The notes under the pieces: model-generated
Database searches by the model: none
Seen by the model: only the letters and a program-made list of their open reading frames with translations
What the model was told of the DNA's origin: nothing
Part shown: positions 6,730 through 15,597 of the stretch, piece by piece
Layout: the number at the start of each line of letters is the position of its first letter
How positions within the stretch are numbered: position 1 is the stretch's first letter
Program-made: the position numbers and the translations under genes
Origin: Lacrimispora amygdalina
GTDB taxonomy: Bacteria; Bacillota; Clostridia; Lachnospirales; Lachnospiraceae
Length of the DNA: 64,000 nucleotides
Assembly: GCF_003432035.1 (NCBI RefSeq)
Contig: NZ_QOHO01000050.1
Coordinates: 1-64,000 of the forward strand
Reading direction: 5' to 3'

Positions 6730-7743
6730 ATGATTACAATTAAGAAAATGGCGGAATTACTTGGTACCAGCACGACCACCGTTTCCAATGTCATACACGG
6801 AAAGCCGGGGGAAGTATCGCCTGTTATGGTGGAAAAGGTGAAAAAGCTGATTGAAGAGTATGACTATGTTCCAAACAGGAATGCCAGGAATCTGGCCAGA
6901 AACCGGTCCGGAATAATCGGCCTGGCGATGAAAGCCAGTGAAAATAAGTACGATAACTTTGTAAAAGATCCCTTTGCAGGGGAACTGATCGGGGCAGTGG
7001 AACGGTTTGTACGGGCAAAGGGATATTTCACCATGCTCTATGTTTCCAGTGATATAGGGGAAATTATAAGCTCGGTTTCCAGCTGGAACGTGGATGGACT
7101 GATTCTTCTTGGAATGCAGAAAGAGGATGGGGAACTGCTGAATCAAAAGATGAAAAAGCCCATGGTTTTTGTGGATGCCTATTTTGAAGACGCTTCTTTT
7201 GAGTACGTAAATGTAGGAATCGATGACAGAAAGGGGGGCAGGGAGATTACGGAATATCTCATACAGTCCGGCCACCGGAAAATCGCATTTCTGGCGGATA
7301 ACTGTATGGGAGTAGATTATCAGAGGTTTATGGGATACCGGGATGCGCTGGACAGTGCCGGTCTGCCATGGAAGGAAGACAACTTTATCAGGCTGAAACC
7401 AAGCGGTGCTGATCTATCCCTTATTTTATCCCAGGCTTATGAGCGGGTTGGGGACTTTACCGCGTTTATCTGTGCATCTGATTATTATGCGGCTTATATT
7501 TTAAATGATTTAAAGGATCGAGGAATGAAGATTCCACAAGAGCTTTCCATAGTAGGATTTGATGATAATGTCTGCAGCCGCCTGGTAAGACCTGCACTGA
7601 CGACAGTTCACCAGGACGTAACGGAAAAAAGCCGGATTACTGTGGATAAGCTGTTTCATATAATTAATGAAGAGAATTACGGAGCAAATTTTGAACAGCT
7701 TCCAGTCTTTATCGTAGAGCGTTCTTCCGTGAGAAAAATATAG
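6730..7743 (+). CDS. LacI family transcriptional regulator
   Basis: The 337-residue protein has an N-terminal LacI helix-turn-helix (2-50: TIKKMAELLGTSTTTVSNVIHG) and hinge, then a periplasmic-binding-protein-like sensor domain (about 60-330) ending in the usual VGFDDN ... LTTVHQD segment. GGAGGGAGC precedes the ATG. It lies upstream of an alpha-glucoside ABC importer with two GH13 enzymes, and a perfect 18-bp CG-centred palindrome of LacI-operator type lies ahead of that operon at 8056-8073. It is therefore the likely local repressor, released by a sugar or sugar phosphate. Confidence 0.9.
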   Translation: MITIKKMAELLGTSTTTVSNVIHGKPGEVSPVMVEKVKKLIEEYDYVPNRNARNLARNRSGIIGLAMKASENKYDNFVKDPFAGELIGAVERFVRAKGYFTMLYVSSDIGEIISSVSSWNVDGLILLGMQKEDGELLNQKMKKPMVFVDAYFEDASFEYVNVGIDDRKGGREITEYLIQSGHRKIAFLADNCMGVDYQRFMGYRDALDSAGLPWKEDNFIRLKPSGADLSLILSQAYERVGDFTAFICASDYYAAYILNDLKDRGMKIPQELSIVGFDDNVCSRLVRPALTTVHQDVTEKSRITVDKLFHIINEENYGANFEQLPVFIVERSSVRKI

Positions 7744-7770
7744 GGTTTCCTGCAAAGGGAGCCTTTTTTT
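7744..7770 (+). terminator. Terminator after the LacI gene
   Basis: GGTTTCC (7744-7750) pairs with GGGAGCC (7757-7763), with two G-T pairs, followed by seven T. Confidence 0.7.
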
Positions 7771-7877
7771 ATAATAAGAAGTTCCTCCGTTCAGCCCTGA
7801 AATAGATAGTTAATTTTTTTCTTTTATGTATATTTCTTATAAGCAACAGAATAAAATATTTACAAGTATAATATTTT

Positions 7878-7946
7878 AGAGGCGGTCAACCCCGTCTCTT
7901 TTCTATTTAATTGAAAGTTGACCTTAGTTAAACTTCTAAATAAAAT
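7878..7946 (+). promoter_or_regulatory. Promoter and hairpin upstream of the alpha-glucoside operon
   Basis: TTGACC (7918-7923) and TAAAAT (7941-7946) are 17 bases apart, a good housekeeping promoter. Just upstream, AGAGGCGG (7878-7885) pairs with CCGTCTCT (7892-7899), and GGTCAAC (7884-7890) mirrors GTTGACC (7917-7923) over the -35 box. The second repeat could be a regulator site. Nothing else is seen in 7771-8132 apart from the operator noted at 8056. Confidence 0.55.
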
Positions 7947-8055
7947 AGCCTGCTCAGGGACAGGAGTGATGAAGATAAAAAATACATATTAGAAAAAATG
8001 ATATAAAAAACTCTTGTTATATAATCCATAAAGTGCTAATATACTATGTATAGAG

Positions 8056-8073
8056 AACTTATGCGCATAAGTT
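8056..8073 (+). promoter_or_regulatory. LacI-type operator palindrome
   Basis: AACTTATGCGCATAAGTT is a perfect 18-bp palindrome with a central CG, the usual form of a LacI-family operator. It sits 60 bases before the solute-binding protein start and just downstream of -10-like TATAAT (8020) and TATACT (8040), where a bound repressor would block transcription. The likely ligand is the LacI protein encoded at 6730. Confidence 0.7.
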
Positions 8074-8132
8074 ACAATATAATTATTAAAATATCACATA
8101 TTAACAGCATATTTTATAATGGAGGGCGTATT

Positions 8133-9461
8133 ATGAAGAAATACTTATGGGTCATGGCGATGGCAGCAGCGGTAATGTCTCTTGCAGGCTGCGGGAAGAG
8201 CACGCAGTCAGATGGAACAGTGACATCGGCTGCCAGCAGTGAATCTGCAGAAAGCAAGGGGGACAGCCAGGCAAAGTCCGGCGGGCAGGCGATTCGGATC
8301 GTTAACGGAAAGATCGAAATTGATGAACCGTTAAAGGCTTTCGCTAAAAAGTATCAGGAAAAGACCGGTCAGGAGGTTGTGATTGAGTCACTTGGAGGCG
8401 GAGTTGACATCAATGGCACCATGAAGGGATATTTAGCTGCAGGCAATATGCCGGATTTATTCGTATTCGGGGGCGAAGGGGATTATCAGACCTGGAAGGA
8501 TTATATGGCAGATTTAAGCGGTGAAGAGTGGACCTCCAAAACAGAATTCGGTTTTAAATCAGAGGATGGGAAAACGGTAGGATTTCCTTATGCAGTAGAA
8601 GGCTATGGTATTACATACAATAAGGACGTTCTTGAAAAAGCAGGGGTAGATCCCGCTTCTCTCACAAACTATGATGCGTTTAAAAAGGCCTTTGAGACCA
8701 TTGATCAGAAGAAGGAAGAGCTGGGGCTGACGGCTGTATGCTCAGTTGCGGCTGAATCCGGACAGATGTACTGGTCAACAGGAAACCATCTTTTCGGCTA
8801 CTATTTATCAGGCGGCTTAAAGAGAGGAGATACCACTTATATTGATCAGCTAAAATCAGGAAAGACCGATACAGAGCGTCTGGGACAGTTTGCGGATTTT
8901 ATGAAGCTTCTGTTTGATTATTCAGATAAGAATACCCTGATATCCGGAACCTATGATGATCAGCTCGCTTTGTGGGCAAAGGGAAAGACCGCGTTCGTCA
9001 CTCAGGGGAACTGGATTGATCCTTCTCTTCCTGATTACGATGTGAAATTTGGCTGCGGAATCGCTCCTCTGGCGTTTACAAAGGAAGAGATGAAGGGAGT
9101 TCTTGCAGACTGCCCATCCTGGTGGGCTGTTTATAACAAAGGCACCAATATTGATGCATGCAAGGCATTTTTAAAAGAGCTTGCCCTGTCTGACGAAGGG
9201 CAGGAGTGTCTGGTAAGTGACTGCGGAATGATTTCCCCTTATACCACCTGTAAGGTCAGCCCCAAGACACCTTTGGCCATGAGCTTAAAAACTTATGTGG
9301 ATGCAGGCAATACCTATTCCTGGGAATGGACGAAGATGCCGGAAGGAATCTCCATGAATGCCACAGGCGCTGTGTTTGAACTGTATGCAAAAGGGGAGAT
9401 CGACAAGGACGGATTTGTGAATATGATGCAGACAGCCATTGCAGACTATGTGAAAAAATAA
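8133..9461 (+). CDS. Sugar ABC transporter substrate-binding lipoprotein
   Basis: The 442-residue product is a MalE-type family 1 solute-binding protein. It has a signal peptide with lipobox LAGC (Cys about 18), a Ser/Ala linker, then two lobes with the typical IRIVNGKIE opening, PDLFVFGG segment and GITYNKDVLEKAG motif. ATG 8133 is chosen over the in-frame upstream ATG 8046 because GGAGGGC precedes it and the signal peptide starts there. The two permeases and two GH13 glucosidases downstream suggest the ligand is an alpha-linked glucoside such as isomaltose, maltose or trehalose. No ATPase is encoded here, so a shared MsmK-type ATPase is likely. Confidence 0.9.
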   Translation: MKKYLWVMAMAAAVMSLAGCGKSTQSDGTVTSAASSESAESKGDSQAKSGGQAIRIVNGKIEIDEPLKAFAKKYQEKTGQEVVIESLGGGVDINGTMKGYLAAGNMPDLFVFGGEGDYQTWKDYMADLSGEEWTSKTEFGFKSEDGKTVGFPYAVEGYGITYNKDVLEKAGVDPASLTNYDAFKKAFETIDQKKEELGLTAVCSVAAESGQMYWSTGNHLFGYYLSGGLKRGDTTYIDQLKSGKTDTERLGQFADFMKLLFDYSDKNTLISGTYDDQLALWAKGKTAFVTQGNWIDPSLPDYDVKFGCGIAPLAFTKEEMKGVLADCPSWWAVYNKGTNIDACKAFLKELALSDEGQECLVSDCGMISPYTTCKVSPKTPLAMSLKTYVDAGNTYSWEWTKMPEGISMNATGAVFELYAKGEIDKDGFVNMMQTAIADYVKK

Positions 9462-9531
9462 CTGGGCAGGGCGGCTGAACAGCCGCCCGTATCCATATGA
9501 AACGTTAAGGCAGAGATAAAGGAGAAAGCGT

Positions 9532-10572
9532 ATGGATGGAAAAGCAAAAAAGATAAGTTCAATTCTGCCGGCAGCTGTGGGTGCTGTAATGGTTTGCTGC
9601 GGGCTGTATTCAGATTTTTACAACCGGGAATTTTGGGGAAGGGGTCCATTGCTTGCAGGGGGACTGATACTGGTCATCGCCAGTCTTTATCTGTTCCCGG
9701 GAAGGAAACACCGGGCAATTGTAAACGGTTTATTTCTGCTGCCCCTTACAGGAGCTTTCTTCATAACTGTCCTGATTCCTTTTCTGTTTGGTATTTTTTA
9801 TTCGTTTACAGACTGGAACGGGATCCGTTTTACCCAGTTTATAGGGCTTAAGAATTATGCGCAGATGTTTCATGCCCCGGATTATTTATATTCGCTGCTT
9901 ATTACATTTTTATTTACGGTTTTTAACATGGTTTCAGTTAATTTTGCGGCATTCTTTCTTGCTCTTTTATGTACCTCCGGAGTAAAGGGAAGAAATTTTT
10001 ACAGAGCCTCATTCTTTCTCCCTAATTTAATCGGGGGTATTGTCCTTGGATATGTCTGGCAGTTTATATTTAATAAAGTATTTACAAGCCTGATTGCGGG
10101 AAGTGTTTCCATGCTGACGAATCCCAATCTGGCATTTTTTGCAATTCTGATTGTCAGCACATGGCAGTATGCAGGATATATTATGATGATCTATGTCACC
10201 GGACTTCAGGGGGTTCCAAGAGACATTTTAGAAGCATCGGCTGTTGATGGGGCAGGGGCGTTAAAAACTCTCATACACATCAAGCTTCCCATGATAGCCA
10301 ATACCTTTACAGTGTGTATTTTCCTTACCCTCGTCAATTCCTTTAAGCAGTTTGATCTAAATTATGCCATTACAAACGGCGCGCCCAGCCGTATTCTGGG
10401 AGCGAAAGCAGTGGCCTCCACTGAGTTCCTGGCTCTTAATATTTATAATACGGCAATTGCCAGAAACAGATATGCGGAGGGGCAGACAAAAGCGGTGGTG
10501 TTCTTTCTTATTCTGGCGGCGGTGTCTCTGACTCAGGTATCCATCAGTAAGAAAAGGGAGGTGGAATTATGA
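9532..10572 (+). CDS. Sugar ABC transporter permease (MalF type)
   Basis: The 346-residue integral membrane protein has an extra N-terminal hairpin of two helices before the core permease fold (about 65-345). The EAA loop that contacts the ATPase is visible around DILEASAVDGAGALKTLIHIKLPM. It is the second gene of the operon, and its stop overlaps the start of the next permease by four bases, indicating translational coupling. It should form the membrane channel with the MalG-type partner. Confidence 0.9.
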   Translation: MDGKAKKISSILPAAVGAVMVCCGLYSDFYNREFWGRGPLLAGGLILVIASLYLFPGRKHRAIVNGLFLLPLTGAFFITVLIPFLFGIFYSFTDWNGIRFTQFIGLKNYAQMFHAPDYLYSLLITFLFTVFNMVSVNFAAFFLALLCTSGVKGRNFYRASFFLPNLIGGIVLGYVWQFIFNKVFTSLIAGSVSMLTNPNLAFFAILIVSTWQYAGYIMMIYVTGLQGVPRDILEASAVDGAGALKTLIHIKLPMIANTFTVCIFLTLVNSFKQFDLNYAITNGAPSRILGAKAVASTEFLALNIYNTAIARNRYAEGQTKAVVFFLILAAVSLTQVSISKKREVEL

Positions 10573-11459
10573 GAGAGAATTATGGGCGGAACAGGATTAC
10601 ATGGGACGCAAGGCAGTCAAAACGGCTTATTCCGGAGCTGATCGGTTTGTTACTGTCTCTTTTCGTGCTTTCTCCCTTTATCCTGGTAATATTCAATGCA
10701 GCCAAGAAAAGTGCGGATATTGTAATCAGTCCCATAGCGCCTCCGTCTGACTGGGGGCAGCTACTGGTCAATTTAAAAAATGTAATCGGCAATCAGAATT
10801 TCAGCTATTGGAGATCCTTTGGCAGTTCCTTGTACATAACCGCAGTCAGCCTGATTCTTCTGACCTTATTTTCCAGTATGGCGGCATGGGTGCTGGTTCG
10901 GAATAAGACAAAATGGTCACAGGTGATTTTCATGATGTTTGTGGCCTCCATGGTCATCCCGTTTCAGGTGGTGATGCTGCCCCTTCTGTCTACGTTTCGT
11001 AAGGTGTCGGAATTTACAGGGATTCCCCTTTTAAGCAGCTACACAGGAATCATTACCGCTTATCTGGGATTTGGAGGATCCTTATCCGTGTTTATTCTTC
11101 ACGGGTTTATAAAGGGAATTCCAAAGGAACTGGAGGAAGCGGCCTGGATTGATGGATGCAGTCCGGAGAATACATTTTTTCAGATCGTGTTTCCGCTGCT
11201 AAAGCCTGTGCAGATGACGGTGCTGATTCTCAACGGAATCTGGATCTGGAACGACTATCTTCTTCCGTCGCTGATGCTGGGGCTGAATGGAAGAATTAAA
11301 ACCCTTCCAGTTGCAGTGAGCAGCTTTGTAGGTTCCTATGTCAAGCAGTGGGATTTAATCCTGGCAGCAGCATTTCTCGCCATGATTCCTATTGTCATTC
11401 TGTTTTTATGCGCCCAGAGGCAGATCATACAGGGAATGGTAGAAGGGGCAATCAAATAA
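10569..11459 (+). CDS. Sugar ABC transporter permease (MalG type)
   Basis: The 296-residue protein has six predicted membrane helices and the EAA motif ELEEAAWIDGCSPENTFFQIVFPLLKP. The ATG overlaps the stop codon of the MalF-type gene. It pairs with that protein in the importer. The GH13 gene follows 16 bases later, so import and intracellular hydrolysis are in one transcription unit. Confidence 0.9.
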   Translation: MRENYGRNRITWDARQSKRLIPELIGLLLSLFVLSPFILVIFNAAKKSADIVISPIAPPSDWGQLLVNLKNVIGNQNFSYWRSFGSSLYITAVSLILLTLFSSMAAWVLVRNKTKWSQVIFMMFVASMVIPFQVVMLPLLSTFRKVSEFTGIPLLSSYTGIITAYLGFGGSLSVFILHGFIKGIPKELEEAAWIDGCSPENTFFQIVFPLLKPVQMTVLILNGIWIWNDYLLPSLMLGLNGRIKTLPVAVSSFVGSYVKQWDLILAAAFLAMIPIVILFLCAQRQIIQGMVEGAIK

Positions 11460-11475
11460 TGAAAAGGAGTCTGCT

Positions 11476-13164
11476 ATGGAACGGAAATGGTGGAAAGAGG
11501 CAGTGGTATATCAGATCTATCCCAGAAGCTTTAAAGACAGCAACGGGGATGGGATCGGAGACTTAAACGGGATCAGAGAGAAGCTTCAATATTTAAAACT
11601 GTTGGGAATTGATGTGATCTGGCTTTCACCCATTTATCAATCCCCTAATGATGATAATGGATATGACATCAGTGATTACAAAATGATTATGGATGAGTTT
11701 GGAACCATGAAAGATTTTGATGATCTTTTAAAAGAGGCCCATGAAATCGGAATCCGGATTATTATGGATCTGGTGGTGAATCACACCTCGGATGAGCATC
11801 CATGGTTTTTGGAGAGCCGGAAAAGCAGGGAGAATCCTTACCGGGATTATTATATCTGGAGAGAGGGAAAAGGAGTGGGAGTGCCGCCCAATAACTGGGG
11901 AGCCTGCTTTGGCGGCTCTGCATGGAAACTGGATGAGAATACCGGCATGTATTACCTCCATTTGTTTTCTCCTAAGCAGCCGGACTTAAACTGGGAAAAT
12001 GAGACTGTCCGAAGGGAAGTCTTTGAGATGATGGACTGGTGGTGCAGGAAAGGAATCGATGGTTTCCGCATGGATGTGATCAGCATGATATCCAAGAATC
12101 AGGCATTTCCGGACGGCGAAGTAAAGGAAGGACTTTACGGCGATTTCTCACCTTACGCAGTTCATGGACCTATGGTTCATACCTATTTAAAGGAAATGAA
12201 TGAAAAGGTTCTGTCTAAATATGATTTGATGACGGTGGGTGAGACTGCCGGGGTTACTGTGGAGGAAGCCAGAAAATATGCGGGAGCACAGGAACATGAG
12301 TTAAATATGGTGTTTCATTTTGAGCATGTGGAGGGAGACGGAGAACTGCTAAAGTGGACGGACAAAAAGCCGGATCTGCTGCGGTTAAAAAAGATTCTTT
12401 CCAGATGGCAGGAGGAATTGGGAGAAGAGGCCTGGAACAGTTTATACTGGGATAATCATGACCAGCCAAGAGCTGTATCCCGCTTTGGCGATGACAGCAG
12501 CCGTTACAGGGCTGTTTCCGCAAAGATGCTTGCAACCTGCCTTCATATGATGAGGGGGACTCCTTATATCTATCAGGGAGAAGAACTGGGAATGACCAAT
12601 TTCCCATTTACTGAGTTGACCCAGTTTAAGGATATCGAAAGTCTGAATGCCTATGGGGAACTTACCGGGAAAGGGCTGGTCAGCCATGAAAAGATGATGA
12701 GCTATTTACGGTGCAAAAGCAGGGATCATGCCAGAACTCCCATGCAGTGGGATGATGGACCGTCAGCCGGATTCACTGTTTCAGTTCCCTGGATATCGGT
12801 CAATCCCAACTATACTGAAATCAATGCAAAAAAAGAACTGGCTGATAAGAATTCCGTATTTCATTATTACAGGAAGCTGATAGAGCTGAGAAAGAAATAT
12901 GAAATAATTGTATATGGAAGCTATCAGCTGATTATGAAAGAGGATGCCAGGGTATTTGCCTACATCCGCAGTCTGCAGAGCGAGAGGCTGCTTGTGCTTT
13001 GTAATTTTTCTGATGAGGAGGCAGCCGTATCCATTCCGGAAGAATTTTTAAGAGAGGATGTAAAGTGCCTCATTGATAACTACGATAATCCTTCGTCACA
13101 AAGGCGGGGCAGACTTCTTCCTTATGAGGCGGCAGCCTATTATCTGGGGAAGGAAAAAAACTGA
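11476..13164 (+). CDS. GH13 alpha-glucosidase / oligo-1,6-glucosidase
   Basis: The 562-residue cytoplasmic enzyme has no signal peptide and begins WWKEAVVYQIYPRSF, typical of GH13 subfamily 31. The catalytic triad is readable: nucleophile Asp200 (GFRMDVISM), acid/base Glu256 (TVGET) and Asp329 (DNHDQPR), matching the classical oligo-1,6-glucosidase numbering almost exactly. It hydrolyses alpha-linked glucosides taken up by the ABC importer encoded just before it. The exact linkage preference (alpha-1,6, alpha-1,4 or sucrose isomers) cannot be fixed from sequence alone. Confidence 0.9.
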   Translation: MERKWWKEAVVYQIYPRSFKDSNGDGIGDLNGIREKLQYLKLLGIDVIWLSPIYQSPNDDNGYDISDYKMIMDEFGTMKDFDDLLKEAHEIGIRIIMDLVVNHTSDEHPWFLESRKSRENPYRDYYIWREGKGVGVPPNNWGACFGGSAWKLDENTGMYYLHLFSPKQPDLNWENETVRREVFEMMDWWCRKGIDGFRMDVISMISKNQAFPDGEVKEGLYGDFSPYAVHGPMVHTYLKEMNEKVLSKYDLMTVGETAGVTVEEARKYAGAQEHELNMVFHFEHVEGDGELLKWTDKKPDLLRLKKILSRWQEELGEEAWNSLYWDNHDQPRAVSRFGDDSSRYRAVSAKMLATCLHMMRGTPYIYQGEELGMTNFPFTELTQFKDIESLNAYGELTGKGLVSHEKMMSYLRCKSRDHARTPMQWDDGPSAGFTVSVPWISVNPNYTEINAKKELADKNSVFHYYRKLIELRKKYEIIVYGSYQLIMKEDARVFAYIRSLQSERLLVLCNFSDEEAAVSIPEEFLREDVKCLIDNYDNPSSQRRGRLLPYEAAAYYLGKEKN

Positions 13165-13179
13165 ATGGAGAAATATGAA

Positions 13180-14847
13180 ATGAATAAACAATGGTGGCAT
13201 GATAAGGTGGCCTATCAGATCTATCCGAAAAGTTTTTGCGATACCAATGGTGACGGAATCGGGGACTTAAGAGGCGTGATTTCAAAGCTGGATTATTTAA
13301 AGGAGCTTGGAATTGATATCATATGGCTTTCCCCCATATATCAGTCTCCCTTCGCAGATCAGGGATATGACATTTCTGATTATTATAAAATTGATCCCAG
13401 ATTCGGCACGATGGAGGATTTAACAGAACTGATTGCCGAGGCGAAGAAAAGGAATCTTTCTATTTTGCTTGATCTGGTGGTGAACCATTGTTCCGATGAG
13501 CATGAATGGTTTCAGAAGGCTCTCAAGGATCCGGAAGGGGAATATGGTAAGTATTTTTATATCAGGAAAGGAAGAGACGGGAAAGAGCCTACCAATATCC
13601 GGTCTTATTTTGGAGGAAGTGCATGGGAACGGATCGGAGATACCAATCTGTATTACCTTCATCTTTTTCATAAAAAGCAGCCGGATTTAAACTGGGAAAA
13701 TCCGGTTCTCCGGGGAGCAATCTACGATATGATCAACTGGTGGCTTGAAAAAGGAATTGCGGGATTTCGGATTGATGCCATCATGAATATTAAAAAGGCA
13801 CTTCCTTTTCATGATTATGCGCCGGACCGGGATGATGGACTGGCAGACTGCAGGCTGATGTTAAAAGAGAATGAAGGAGTTATGGATTTTCTAAAGGAGA
13901 TGCGGGATGCCACCTTTAAAAAATATAACGCGTTTACCGTTGGAGAAGTATTTAATGAAAAAAAAGAGGAGCTGAATGATTTCATAGGGGAAGACGGATG
14001 TTTTTCTTCCATATTTGATTTTAGCCAGACTGTGTTCGGCGCCAGTGAAAAAGGCTGGTATGACAATCAGCCTGTCACGCCGGATGATTACAGAAAATGC
14101 TGTTTTGACAGCCAGAAGAGGGCGGAAGGAATTGGTTTTCTTTCTAATATTATAGAAAATCACGATGAGCCCAGGGGTGTGAGCAGATATATTCCGGAGG
14201 GAGAATGTTCCGATGCAGCAAAGAAAATGCTTGCAACCCTATATTTTCTTTTAAAAGGAATTCCCTTCCTCTATCAGGGACAGGAAATAGGCATGGAAAA
14301 TGTTCCCTTTGACAGCATCGACCAGTTTGACGATGTTTCCACTTTGGAGGAATACCGGGTGGCACGAAGGAACGGTCTGTCACAAGAACAGGCTTTTGAA
14401 GCTGTAAAACGTTACAGCCGGGATAATGCCAGGGTCCCCTTCCAGTGGGATGACAGTGAAAACGCCGGGTTTACAAAAGGAACTCCCTGGCTTATGGTCA
14501 GTCCGGATTATCAAACCATTCATTTACAGCGCCAGTCTGCAGATCCCGATTCCGTTTTCTCCTATTATAAAAAGCTGATTGCATTAAGAAAGGCGGAGGA
14601 ATACAAAGATACCTTTGTATATGGTCAGTTTACACCTGCATTTGAAGAAAAAGAAAGAGTAATGGCTTATTATAGAACGGGAAATAATCAAAGAATTCTT
14701 GTTATTGGTAACTTTAAAATGGCTGAGCAGGAAATTGAGCTTGATAAACCATATAAAAACATTCTACTTCACAATTACCATACAGCCGGGGGGAATGGAA
14801 CCAGGCTTTTATTAAAGGGATATGAGGTTCTTGTCCTGGAATTTTAA
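13180..14847 (+). CDS. Second GH13 alpha-glucosidase
   Basis: This 555-residue paralogue lies directly downstream of the first GH13 gene. An ATG at 13165 abuts the previous stop, but ATG 13180 is preferred: GGAG lies nine bases upstream, the N-terminus MNKQWWHDKVAYQIYP then aligns with its neighbour, and the nucleophile becomes Asp199 (GFRIDAIMN). The acid/base Glu (TVGEVF) and NHDEPR are present. The two enzymes differ around the active site (VISMI against AIMNI after the nucleophile Asp), which suggests split substrate linkages. It ends the alpha-glucoside operon. Confidence 0.85.
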   Translation: MNKQWWHDKVAYQIYPKSFCDTNGDGIGDLRGVISKLDYLKELGIDIIWLSPIYQSPFADQGYDISDYYKIDPRFGTMEDLTELIAEAKKRNLSILLDLVVNHCSDEHEWFQKALKDPEGEYGKYFYIRKGRDGKEPTNIRSYFGGSAWERIGDTNLYYLHLFHKKQPDLNWENPVLRGAIYDMINWWLEKGIAGFRIDAIMNIKKALPFHDYAPDRDDGLADCRLMLKENEGVMDFLKEMRDATFKKYNAFTVGEVFNEKKEELNDFIGEDGCFSSIFDFSQTVFGASEKGWYDNQPVTPDDYRKCCFDSQKRAEGIGFLSNIIENHDEPRGVSRYIPEGECSDAAKKMLATLYFLLKGIPFLYQGQEIGMENVPFDSIDQFDDVSTLEEYRVARRNGLSQEQAFEAVKRYSRDNARVPFQWDDSENAGFTKGTPWLMVSPDYQTIHLQRQSADPDSVFSYYKKLIALRKAEEYKDTFVYGQFTPAFEEKERVMAYYRTGNNQRILVIGNFKMAEQEIELDKPYKNILLHNYHTAGGNGTRLLLKGYEVLVLEF

Positions 14848-14871
14848 ATAAAACGATTATCCATGGGATCG

Positions 14872-14932
14872 TTGACATTGGATCTATGGAGGAATATAAT
14901 GAAGTCAGGGGTATATACGTTGGTATATGCCC
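14872..14932 (+). promoter_or_regulatory. Consensus promoter with overlapping operator ahead of the MarR-like gene
   Basis: TTGACA (14872-14877), 17 bases, TATAAT (14895-14900) is a perfect housekeeping promoter. At the expected start site lies an imperfect palindrome GGGTATATAC (about 14909-14918) / GTATATGCC (14923-14931). A repressor bound there would block initiation, suggesting strong but repressible expression and probable autoregulation by the winged-helix protein encoded next. Confidence 0.75.
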
Positions 14933-14965
14933 TTTCGTTTATTATGACATAGGAGGAAAATGGTT

Positions 14966-15499
14966 ATGGGTGATAAAAAATCAGATAGTCTTCATTGTCC
15001 CTGCTGCAAACGGCATTGTCCGTTAAATGATCTTCACTGCAGCAAAGGAAAAGTCTATGCCAAATCAATAAAGAGCAAAGAAACCGCAATCGGGCAGCAA
15101 AAGGAAGCGTATGCACCGTCTTACAACAGAATTCTTCTTTTTTATAAAATTGTTTTTGACCGCCTGTTTGTCTGGAAGGAGCACGGGTCTGGCGGGAAGA
15201 AAAGCAGAGTACTTGTAATGGGATCATTGTTTCTGTCAGATCAGAAGACGGTGATGGAACTGGAAGCAGAGACTGGCATTCATGGTGATAAGCTGATGGA
15301 ATGTCTGGAAAAGCTTGATAAAAAAGAATACATTGCAAAAAAGAAAGATCCTGAGGGGGTACACCGGTATTCCCTGTCTGAGAAAGGATTAAAAGTGGCA
15401 GAAGAATCCATAAAAGAAGGAGACAGACAAGTGCTTTCCCGCTTAAGTGAGGAGGAGAAGGAGCAGCTTGAACGGCTGCTGAAGAAATTATTACCATAG
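14966..15499 (+). CDS. MarR-like winged-helix regulator with an N-terminal Cys cluster
   Basis: The 177-residue protein starts with CPCCKRHCPLNDLHC (about 9-23), a four- to five-Cys motif that could bind zinc or an iron-sulfur centre. Residues 75-170 form a MarR-like winged helix (VMELEAETGIHGDKLMECLEKLDKKEYIAKK, then YSLSEKGLKVAEE). ATG 14966 is chosen because GGAGG is nine bases upstream, against three for ATG 14960. The Cys cluster suggests metal, redox or oxidant sensing. Its promoter carries an operator-like palindrome, consistent with self-repression. Confidence 0.7.
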   Translation: MGDKKSDSLHCPCCKRHCPLNDLHCSKGKVYAKSIKSKETAIGQQKEAYAPSYNRILLFYKIVFDRLFVWKEHGSGGKKSRVLVMGSLFLSDQKTVMELEAETGIHGDKLMECLEKLDKKEYIAKKKDPEGVHRYSLSEKGLKVAEESIKEGDRQVLSRLSEEEKEQLERLLKKLLP

Positions 15500-15504
15500 G
15501 GATA

Positions 15505-15546
15505 TCTAGTTGCTTTTTTATCAATATGTGATACAATGCAACTAGA
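15505..15546 (+). promoter_or_regulatory. Promoter inside a 9-bp inverted repeat
   Basis: TCTAGTTGC (15505-15513) and GCAACTAGA (15538-15546) are perfect inverted repeats. Between and over them lie TTGCTT (15510-15515) and TACAAT (15532-15537) with a 16-base spacer. The arms cover the -35 box and the expected start site, so this looks like a two-site operator for the gene at 15598. TTGC/GCAA cores are common in MarR sites. Confidence 0.55.
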
Positions 15547-15597
15547 ATAATGAAGTTTGCGGGAATGGGAAAAACACCTGCAGCAGGAGGAATTACA

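Noticed and set aside
6486-6743. 85-codon open frame before the LacI gene
   Set aside because: It is out of frame with the DctP-like relic on the same strand and resembles no protein; it overlaps the LacI start.
14899-14952. 17-codon ORF with GGAGG upstream, looking like a leader peptide of the MarR-like gene
   Set aside because: Its ATG lies on the -10 box of a perfect promoter (14872-14900), so transcripts from that promoter would not contain its ribosome site or start.
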